Source: Bacteroidota bacterium
Lineage (GTDB): Bacteria; Bacteroidota; Bacteroidia; Cytophagales; Cyclobacteriaceae
Direction: 5' to 3'
Length of the DNA stretch: 39,244 bases
Assembly (NCBI GenBank): GCA_018266395.1
Contig: JAFEAM010000004.1
Coordinates: 1-39,244 of the forward strand
This document shows, piece after piece, positions 33,978 to 39,244 of the stretch. Position numbers and translations under genes: made by a program. Position 1 is the first letter of the stretch. Every line of letters begins with the position of its first letter. Below the pieces are notes generated by a model. That model was not told where the DNA came from and searched no databases. It saw nothing but the letters and a program-made list of their open reading frames with translations.

Positions 33978-34355
33978 GTGAAATATGCTCGGGAACATCC
34001 GGATTTCATCACAGCCACTTGTCTTGAATTGAAGCCAATTCTTTCCTCAGATCGGAACAAAAATATCATCATAGAAAGTATGAGGTTTCTGACCAGGGAC
34101 GAACGGGTGTTAATCTATGCATTTGTATTAATGAAATGTTGGGTGAGCACAAGCGCAGCGATGTTCAACGGGACTTCCTGAGGTTTACATCCCAGAGAAT
34201 ATTAGAAGTACTGAAAGCAAACGATGATGCCCTATCCATGATAACCCTGTTCGAGCAGAGTTGTGCAAGTAGCCACAGGATTACAAATATTCCAGTGCGG
34301 GTTCTATCTATGCAATAAAACTGAGTGGGATTTCTTATCACACGCGGATGGGTGA
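33978..34355 (+). pseudogene. Decayed REP-associated tyrosine transposase (RAYT, IS200-like)
   Basis: Fragments of a Y1/RAYT transposase in three frames. The first (33978-34138) reads KYAREHPDFITATCLELKPIL then RFLTRDERVLIYAFVLM, the family lead-in to the HUH motif. The expected NHLHLIWQ stretch is missing. The frame then shifts to MLGEHKRSDVQRDFLRFTSQRILEVL (34136-34318), the next conserved block. The end shifts again to EWDFLSHADG and a stop at 34353-34355, as in the usual C-terminus. Loss of the metal-binding HUH and two frameshifts mean it is inactive. Confidence 0.7.
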
Positions 34356-34390
34356 GATTAGTGAGTGCGACTTGATAGTGCCCAAGATTG

Positions 34391-34435
34391 GTGGTTCTTT
34401 AAATCAACAAGGGCGGGGGAAGACCAAGGGCGCGG
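34391..34435 (-). repeat. Right inverted-repeat arm around the RAYT pseudogene
   Basis: Reads in reverse complement as GCGCCCTTGGTCTTCC and CCGCCCTTGTTGATTTAAAG, matching the left arm at 33772-33825 imperfectly. The left arm is longer because it is itself duplicated in tandem. These could be REP-like substrates of the transposase or its borders. Confidence 0.5.
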
Positions 34436-34496
34436 ATTGAGCTCTAACGTGTTCCGATGATCGAAGCTTCTAATTCGGCTCATTGGACCTGTTCAA

Positions 34497-35207
34497 TTAC
34501 AAGGATTTGAGATAGTTCCGCAGGTGGTCGGAAAGTCGCTTTTGATCCCGGATTAATGCTTGTTGAAAGACAATACACTGGTCGTACTGATTTCGGACTA
34601 GCAAAATGGCACTTCTGAAGTCTGGGTGTTTTAGAATGGTTTGCATTTGTTCTAATCCCTCGGCGGATTTGCGAACACTTATATTTTTCAACTTGCTTCT
34701 GTTCTCATAATATTGAAAGTGATGGGACGTAAGTTGGTTGATCTTAACATGGCTGGCATACTCCGTTAATTTGCCGTAAGCCTGTTCAATATATCCGAAG
34801 TCAGTATTGAAAAAAAAGAAGATTTCCCTCCGTAATGAGTCGGGCAGTTCTTGCCATGCGTCCGAAGTCGAGAGGCCTAAATAGGAGGGTGAATTCATGC
34901 CAAAAAAAGAATAATCATTGCCGATGCTGGCGATGAGCTTGTCCATTTGTTCTTGGGAGATTTCTTTGCCCATTATCGATAGCGCCAGGCAGGTGTCAGC
35001 GGAATTCATAAACCCCTCACAATACAGCAGGTCGTCAGCGATTTCTTTGCCCTTTATTTCAAGATCAACTAACAGAGATTGGAGGATTTCCTTTCTGTCT
35101 TGCAGGCTTTTGCGGTTGTCACGCATTTCCTCAAAAACGAAAGACAATGTAATTCCAATGAAAATAATGACGATTTCAACCAGGTATTTTAAGAGGTGCT
35201 TTTTCAT
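34497..35207 (-). CDS. DUF6090-like single-pass membrane protein
   Basis: About 236 residues. I chose the ATG at 35207 because it begins MKKHLLKYLVEIVIIFIGITLSFVFEEMRDNRK, one membrane helix followed by a charged cytoplasmic or periplasmic helix. This E-I-x-I-G-I-x-L-S/A pattern followed by an NRK-type helix is the hallmark of the Bacteroidota DUF6090 family. The remaining residues are helical, with a basic tail (RDQKRLSDHLRNYLKSL). Function is unknown. It lies between repeats of the accessory segment. Confidence 0.65.
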   Translation of the reverse strand: MKKHLLKYLVEIVIIFIGITLSFVFEEMRDNRKSLQDRKEILQSLLVDLEIKGKEIADDLLYCEGFMNSADTCLALSIMGKEISQEQMDKLIASIGNDYSFFGMNSPSYLGLSTSDAWQELPDSLRREIFFFFNTDFGYIEQAYGKLTEYASHVKINQLTSHHFQYYENRSKLKNISVRKSAEGLEQMQTILKHPDFRSAILLVRNQYDQCIVFQQALIRDQKRLSDHLRNYLKSL

Positions 35208-35499
35208 ATAACGGTTATGGACTTGCGCCCTGTCTCGGCGTCGACGGGAAAGCGAAGTTAAGTATTTGCTTTTATTGCACTCACCCAAAAACGTGCGGCC
35301 TTTCAAGTAGCCCAAACCCTCACGTTCTTTTCAAAGGCTTACTGACAATCGATCTGCGTACCATTTGATATTGCTGATCGAAGAGGGCGGAGGGAATGGT
35401 TTGATGCCTTGAGATTGCTGATTGTCGATCCTGGGGAACTTCGGCATTCAGAATTCCCTGTTCATCATTCAGCATTCAACTCTGCCTCGTCTATTGATT
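35208..35499. other. Repeat-bearing intergenic region
   Basis: No gene is visible. It contains a short repeat C (TTTCAAGTAGCCCAAACCC, 35300-35318) resembling TTTCAAGCAGCACAAGCCC at 33841-33859, and intergenic repeat A copy 2. The order C then A in direct orientation mirrors the repeats on the left of the DUF6090 gene. Confidence 0.5.
35413..35487 (+). repeat. Intergenic repeat A, copy 2
   Basis: Begins GATTGCTGATTGTCG and contains CATTCAGAATTCCCTGTT, then CATCATTCAGCATTCAACTC. It differs from copy 1 by a short insertion and a few substitutions. The same orientation about 1.7 kb apart could have allowed recombination around the RAYT/DUF6090 segment. Confidence 0.75.
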
Positions 35500-35934
35500 C
35501 TATTGTTGTTTAGGAACATTAAACATCCACCGGATTCCAAACCGGTCAAGGCATACGCCCCAATAGCCCCAAAACTCATCATGAGGTGCAACACAATCTG
35601 TGCCTCCCTGGGAAAGTGCCTTGTATATTCTATCAGCTTCCTCTTTCGTGTCGGGCTCCAGACTGATGGTGGTGTTATTGCCGATTTTTAATTTATGTCC
35701 CATGCTTTCAAGCATGTCTGTTCCCATAATGTTCGTGCCTCCCAATATGGGCAGTGCGACATGCATCACCATTTTTTTCTCAGCGTCCGAAAGTTTGGGC
35801 ATTCCTTCTTGCTGAGGCATATCGCCCATACGCATGATAGGAGCTGACCACTCTGTTTTGAAAACAGATTTGTAAAGGTTAAACGCTTCTTCAGCATTCC
35901 CCTGGAAATTAAGGTAGATGTTTGTTTTTGCCAT
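35500..35934 (-). CDS. PhnB-like VOC-family protein
   Basis: A glyoxalase/bleomycin-resistance (VOC) fold protein of the PhnB (3-demethylubiquinone methyltransferase-like) subgroup, about 144 residues. It begins MAKTNIYLNFQGNAEEAFNLYKSVF, the family opening, and ends WGYWGVCLDRFGIRWMFN, also typical. A start at 35961 would add nine residues without family support, so 35934 is preferred. The catalytic activity of most such proteins is unknown. Confidence 0.85.
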   Translation of the reverse strand: MAKTNIYLNFQGNAEEAFNLYKSVFKTEWSAPIMRMGDMPQQEGMPKLSDAEKKMVMHVALPILGGTNIMGTDMLESMGHKLKIGNNTTISLEPDTKEEADRIYKALSQGGTDCVAPHDEFWGYWGVCLDRFGIRWMFNVPKQQ

Positions 35935-35979
35935 GTTGCTGTATGTTGTTGTGGTAGGCATGAAAGTTAGTGCCTTCTT

Positions 35980-36288
35980 TCAAAATAAACGCCTGCTTAG
36001 GGTGCATATGACGTTAGGGGGGTGAGGGCTAGTACCATATTTTTCGTGTCGTCCTGAAATCTTTACCTCAATCAGTCCGTCTCGTCCATCAAATGAAATT
36101 TGAATATTCCTACCATTTATCTTGTACGATTTCGTCCCTGAGCCAAAAGCGTATGGGATATAATGCAGTTCCAATAGCTCACAGTCGAATTCAGTTTTTA
36201 GTTTCTCTTCAAACTGTTGCGTGATGTCTAAAAAATTCAAAGTATCGGTTGTTTGTCTGATGAGAATTTGTCCAACGGCATGGCCCAC
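35980..36288 (-). CDS. Hypothetical protein of the first cassette-like unit (possibly decayed)
   Basis: About 102 residues from a GTG at 36288. The frame stays open further upstream to 36495, but that part runs through the long hairpin at 36283-36413 and into the serine hydrolase end, so I do not accept it. The body DITQQFEEKLKTEFDCELLEL, then SYKINGRNIQISFDGRDGLIEVK, looks like a real small alpha/beta protein. The C-terminus runs over the GTGCATATGACGTT half-site at 36002-36015, which suggests truncation or reading into the border. No family was recognised, and the start is uncertain. Confidence 0.4.
   Translation of the reverse strand: MGHAVGQILIRQTTDTLNFLDITQQFEEKLKTEFDCELLELHYIPYAFGSGTKSYKINGRNIQISFDGRDGLIEVKISGRHEKYGTSPHPPNVICTLSRRLF
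36000..36016. repeat. attC-like half-site
   Basis: GGTGCATATGACGTTAG contains the 14-base word GTGCATATGACGTT that also begins at 38841 in the hairpin site. A pairing arm was not found nearby, so this is a degenerate or solo copy. Confidence 0.45.
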
Positions 36289-36413
36289 AACGTTTGTGTT
36301 TGCGCAGTGGTGGGCTTTTGAAAACGTATTTGTCCCACGTGACCAAACGTTGAACGAAGATATAAACTTATAGCTTACACTGAACCCCACCATTGCGCAA
36401 ACATTTTGTTGGC
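36283..36413. repeat. attC-like long hairpin, site 1
   Basis: Two arms about 30 bp long, 131 bp overall. Left arm (36283-36314) has CCCACAACGTTTG then TGTTTGCGCAGTGGTGGG. The right arm (36383-36413), in reverse complement, has GCCAACAAAA then TGTTTGCGCAATGGTGGGG. The stem pairs in an outer block, a short unmatched spacer, and a long inner block. Site 2 has the same geometry with different sequence. Confidence 0.6.
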
Positions 36414-36431
36414 AGTAGTAGGGCCTTCTCC

Positions 36432-37706
36432 TCACTTCATTCGTAGCCTTCTCACAATACCAATGGCAATTGTAACAACTAATATCATTACCCATCCGAT
36501 TGCAATCGTCCTAACCATTCCGTCAATTAACATTGGAAAAAGGAACGTGTCTACTTTTCCGGTTTTCCAGAATACCCACTCACTGCCAAGTTTTGTTGCG
36601 ACCCTAGGATTGCCGGTTTCAAGTATTATGATACCGTCACCTGTTTCTGGATTCAATCGTATCGCTGTATTTATTGGCGGACTACTTTTTCCGTCATGGC
36701 CTATGATGAAATCGTTATTTTCTGTGGTTGCGTAAAGCACTGTACCCAACCCCCAAATTTCTACCCCCATTGATTGTCCATGAGGTTCTCTCATTTTTTT
36801 AATGGTCTCTGCCTTAACAAGATTTCTCCCAACGTGCTCCCCATTTTTGCCCTCAAGATGCGTCTGAAAGAATAATTCCAAGTCAGCTAAGGATGTATAG
36901 AGTGACGTTGCGGCAAGTGAAGTGTAGCGGTAATGACTTGCTTTGCTTCCATCATTGTTATAGAATTCTGCCAGTTTGTAGTCGGATGAGTCCTCCCACG
37001 TATACGAAGATTGTAGCATGTTTAAAGGGATGAATATTGCTTCCTTCATATATATAGGAAATGATTGTCCGCTCACTTCTTCTACCAGTAGTTGAAGAAT
37101 TGTATAGCCACCACCCGAATATTTAAACTCGCTGCCTGGCTTAGTCCCAACACGTACTTCTCCACTAATATGCTTATCGGCATCAGCTGCTTTGGTCAAT
37201 GATTGTTCAATGGATTGTACCGGTCTGCCCGTTTCAAAACCTGAATAGCCGAGTCCATCTGTAAGTCCTGCCGTATGACTTAACAGTCTTCGTACTGTTA
37301 CTTCTTCGTTATTGAATTCACTAGGAGGTAATTGCCATCTTGTTAGGTATTGACTTACCGGAGAATCTAAATCCAGTTTACCATCTTCTACCAACCTCAT
37401 GATACCAACTGCGGAAATCCACTTGCTTAAAGAAGAAACCTGAAAAATAGTATTTCTGTCAACGGGTTTTCTTATTGAATAAAATTTCTCTTTTTCAACG
37501 GTTCCATCGCTCATAATCGCCATTGCAAAATTCCCTACGAATTGTTTGTCTAGTTCCGCATCAACAGCTTCAAGAAAGGATTGTGTTGTATTTGATTTGG
37601 CGATGGGTTGATGAAACCAACCATCCAGAGTGCCAAAAAAAACAACACCAGCCCATAGGAGCATTAGCAAAACTGCACCTACTATATAGAGTAAAATAAT
37701 TTTCAT
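36432..37706 (-). CDS. Serine hydrolase, class C beta-lactamase/PBP-like, membrane-anchored
   Basis: About 424 residues from the ATG at 37706. Starting at 37763 would overlap the upstream gene. A hydrophobic N-terminal anchor (MKIILLYIVGAVLLMLLWAGVVFF) leads to the serine hydrolase domain with the catalytic SLSK (S92, K95) and the second motif YSGG, where class C enzymes have YxN. HTAG in VRRLLSHTAGLTDG is typical of esterase-type members, and HDG (near IIGHDGKSS) takes the place of KTG. C-terminal hydrophobic segments (~385-415) end with basic residues. It may act on peptidoglycan or esters. It lies in cassette-like context, 10 nt after the XRE-type regulator. Confidence 0.8.
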   Translation of the reverse strand: MKIILLYIVGAVLLMLLWAGVVFFGTLDGWFHQPIAKSNTTQSFLEAVDAELDKQFVGNFAMAIMSDGTVEKEKFYSIRKPVDRNTIFQVSSLSKWISAVGIMRLVEDGKLDLDSPVSQYLTRWQLPPSEFNNEEVTVRRLLSHTAGLTDGLGYSGFETGRPVQSIEQSLTKAADADKHISGEVRVGTKPGSEFKYSGGGYTILQLLVEEVSGQSFPIYMKEAIFIPLNMLQSSYTWEDSSDYKLAEFYNNDGSKASHYRYTSLAATSLYTSLADLELFFQTHLEGKNGEHVGRNLVKAETIKKMREPHGQSMGVEIWGLGTVLYATTENNDFIIGHDGKSSPPINTAIRLNPETGDGIIILETGNPRVATKLGSEWVFWKTGKVDTFLFPMLIDGMVRTIAIGWVMILVVTIAIGIVRRLRMK

Positions 37707-37716
37707 AATTCTTGCT

Positions 37717-38544
37717 TTATACCTCGCCAACTTGAACAGACTCGGACCGGGAAAGGTATTCATACCCTCGATAGAGCACTAGTATCTCTATGACTACCGC
37801 AGGTATCAAGACTATATACGAGATAAAGAATAACACCACAGTGATGAGTAAGCAGCCCATTGTGATTTCCAATATCCCCGCTATGCGCGAGAGTTCGCCC
37901 ATGCTATCTTGTAGTCGAAGGAGGGATGCTCCGAATACAATACCCAACGCACCCATGACTATGGCAATTACTGTGTACGGAATCCAAACACTTTCCACGT
38001 TTGCCGCTGATAGTGAACTTACATCTAAAATGCCCTTGCAAAAGGTTACAGCCATCAGCAGATAGGCGCTCACCTTCAACAACGAATTTTCGAATACCTC
38101 ACTTAAGACAATAAATCCTCGTGCAAACAACGCAAACGAAATCACCATGACCGTTGTCAGGCTAATATAGATGGCATTCATACGAAATCCCCAGTCACGG
38201 CCATCAGCGAACCAGGCAATGTCCATTGTGCCGAGAATAATTTCAGCCACCAGGTATACCGCTCCAGCCAGAACGGCAATCAATAGCGTGTTTCTGTTGG
38301 TGGAGGGTGAAGTACTCTTTTGTGTTTCCATCACTTGGTTTTGTCTAGTTAAAAATGATTCATAATTCTCTCCAAGTGCTTCTAATAAAATTTTCACAGT
38401 AATCGTGCGGGGTAAGACCTCGCCTGCTTCAATACGCTGAATGGTGCGAACACTCACGTGGCTTTTTCCAACCAACTCCTCTTGTGTCATATTTTTTTCT
38501 TTGCGTAAAGCAGTCAGTTGTCTGCCAAGTTCTGGTTGCTGCAT
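37717..38544 (-). CDS. XRE-family helix-turn-helix regulator with membrane domain
   Basis: A 275-residue protein. The N-terminal Cro/C1-type helix-turn-helix (~5-62) has LTALRKEKNMTQEELVGKS and SVRTIQRIEAGE. A linker leads to about six hydrophobic segments (~86-250, for example LLIAVLAGAVYLVAEIILG). Such HTH-membrane hybrids are common in Bacteroidota and may control the gene that follows, here the serine hydrolase only 10 nt downstream. The ligand sensed is unknown. This is the first gene of the two-gene cassette-like unit. Confidence 0.8.
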   Translation of the reverse strand: MQQPELGRQLTALRKEKNMTQEELVGKSHVSVRTIQRIEAGEVLPRTITVKILLEALGENYESFLTRQNQVMETQKSTSPSTNRNTLLIAVLAGAVYLVAEIILGTMDIAWFADGRDWGFRMNAIYISLTTVMVISFALFARGFIVLSEVFENSLLKVSAYLLMAVTFCKGILDVSSLSAANVESVWIPYTVIAIVMGALGIVFGASLLRLQDSMGELSRIAGILEITMGCLLITVVLFFISYIVLIPAVVIEILVLYRGYEYLSRSESVQVGEV

Positions 38545-38829
38545 ATCAATTTTTTAAAAGCACAATGTTACACGTTTAACGAGCAGTATCGAATAAAAAG
38601 ATGCTGCTTTTACCCGTCATTTGCCCGTCATTTGTAGGGAGAGGGCGACAATTGCTAATATTTGGGTGTTCTGTTCGGAATTTTGAAGTAGTCCAGGAAT
38701 GGGGATGTAAAAAAGAAGGTCAAATCAATATTGTCTCGGAGTTGTTCACTTGTCCCTGTGGGAAGTCTTTGTTAGTAGACTTGTCGTCCGTTGTTTTTTA
38801 AAACTCAAATTTGTCCGGGCCCTATTACT
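38545..38829. other. Upstream region of the XRE-type gene
   Basis: About 285 nt without a gene I can support. An AT-rich stretch with TTTTTTAAAAG lies just ahead of the XRE gene start and may hold its promoter. A short direct repeat TGCCCGTCATTTG occurs around 38610-38635. A 66-residue open frame in the other direction looks like chance. Confidence 0.4.
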
Positions 38830-38953
38830 GCCAACGACCAGTGCATATGACGTTGCCGGGACTGGTCCACGGCCTCGTACATGCCGAGTGTTGCTAAGAA
38901 ACTAATTTACGAATTAGCTCGAACCCCGGCAATGGCATATGCACCTTGTTGGC
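38830..38953. repeat. attC-like long hairpin, site 2
   Basis: 124 bp. Left arm (38830-38860): GCCAAC, spacer GACCA, then GTGCATATG and GTTGCCGGG. Right arm (38924-38953), in reverse complement: GCCAAC, spacer AAG, then GTGCATATG and ATTGCCGGGG. The spacer asymmetry (5 versus 3) and outer GCCAAC/GTTGGC ends are like integron attC sites, though the ends deviate from the strict GTTRRRY/RYYYAAC cores. Inside is a smaller hairpin CTAATT-TACG-AATTAG. Confidence 0.65.
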
Positions 38954-38973
38954 GGCTGGGCTTATTAAAATGT

Positions 38974-39162
38974 TTACAGGACTTTCATCAGGCCATAGAT
39001 TAGGAATATGATTCCTCCAAGTCTGTAAAAGTTCTTTAGTTTTTGAAACTTCTTCTGAGCCTCTTCATCTTTCGACCACTTAATCACTTTAAAACCTATA
39101 AGTATGAATATCAAACCAATTCCAATTGTGAAATAGCCCGCGAGAACATCGTATTGCTCCAT
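38974..39162 (-). CDS. Small two-helix membrane protein in a cassette-like unit
   Basis: A 62-residue protein with two hydrophobic helices, YFTIGIGLIFILIGFKVI (~10-27) and LGGIIFLIYGLMKVL (~48-62), joined by a charged segment WSKDEEAQKKFQKLKNFY. It is bordered on both sides by attC-like sites (site 2 right arm ending at 38953, and the partial site at 39220), giving a single-gene unit of about 270 bp. No known family. The start ATG at 39162 and stop at 38974 look sound. Confidence 0.6.
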   Translation of the reverse strand: MEQYDVLAGYFTIGIGLIFILIGFKVIKWSKDEEAQKKFQKLKNFYRLGGIIFLIYGLMKVL

Positions 39163-39219
39163 TCAAGTTTAAACTATTTTTCCCTGGTCAAGTACGTTCA
39201 ATTCTTGTTTGGCCTGGCC

Positions 39220-39244
39220 GCCAACGTTGGTGCATATGACTTTG
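39220..39244. repeat. Partial attC-like site 3 (cut by window end)
   Basis: GCCAAC, spacer GTTG, then GTGCATATGAC, in the same arrangement as the left arm of site 2. The paired arm would lie beyond the window. Confidence 0.5.

Noticed and set aside
36289..36495. Upstream extension of the first cassette-like unit's hypothetical protein
   Set aside because: It would translate through the attC-like hairpin and into the end of the serine hydrolase gene. A start after the hairpin is more sensible.
38601..38801. 66-residue open frame divergent to the XRE-type gene
   Set aside because: It has no support from composition or family, and overlaps the expected upstream control region.
36000..39244. 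CRISPR array interpretation of the repeated GTGCATATGAC words
   Set aside because: The copies are irregularly spaced by 0.2-2.8 kb with genes between them, and there are no short spacers or cas genes.

Overview
The window looks like a chromosomal piece of a Bacteroidota bacterium, most likely a Cytophagales-type relative (inference). Supporting signs are a type IX secretion C-terminal sorting tail with a YPNP motif, the rsfS-ftsH pair with birA divergent to it, LpxH-type lipid A chemistry, a TMEM220-type small membrane protein, a DUF6090-type membrane protein, a GMC oxidoreductase paired with a gluconate dehydrogenase subunit-3-like protein, and starts with few clear Shine-Dalgarno sequences. 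No rRNA, tRNA or CRISPR array was seen.

Layout. 0-3.2 kb: end of an acyl carrier protein gene and an NtrY/NtrX-like two-component pair (sigma-54 activator then histidine kinase) with its own near-consensus sigma-54 promoter and an upstream palindrome. 3.2-3.5 kb: a gene-free stretch with exact 22-bp periodicity. 3.5-7.6 kb: a conserved protein of unknown function with TIM-barrel/flavin-like motifs, then a GNAT acetyltransferase, TMEM220-like and homoserine dehydrogenase operon. 7.7-10.0 kb: a secreted T9SS protein with Asp-box and carboxypeptidase-regulatory-like repeats, split by an apparent one-base frameshift. 10.0-11.1 kb: a secreted CotH-like protein.

11.2-21.7 kb: the most striking locus. 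It is a tightly packed four-gene operon on the minus strand. It encodes a three-module TIR protein with the catalytic Glu in place, two tandem paralogous 1346-residue membrane-anchored nSTAND1 NTPases, and a polytopic membrane protein. Junctions are a 1-nt overlap, a 14-nt overlap and a 6-nt gap. The architecture suggests a sensor-NTPase-effector system, plausibly for immunity or stress sensing, with the large sensor regions predicted outside the cytoplasm.

21.8-27.9 kb: a secreted CocE/NonD-type hydrolase, a lone Pycsar-effector-like (DUF5706) membrane protein behind an ILVBL-like ThDP enzyme, a secreted beta-propeller-like protein, and an LpxH-type hydrolase. 28-33.7 kb: housekeeping genes (ftsH, rsfS, birA) and the GMC oxidoreductase pair.

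33.7-39.2 kb: accessory DNA. It holds a decayed REP-associated transposase that has lost its HUH motif and lies between inverted repeats, intergenic repeats in direct orientation around a ~1.7-kb insert, a DUF6090-like gene and a PhnB-like gene. Then comes an AT-richer run in which minus-strand genes (small unknowns, a serine hydrolase, an XRE-type membrane regulator) are separated by long imperfect hairpins of about 125-130 bp. The hairpins share geometry but not sequence, which resembles integron attC sites and a cassette array. No integrase is visible in the window.
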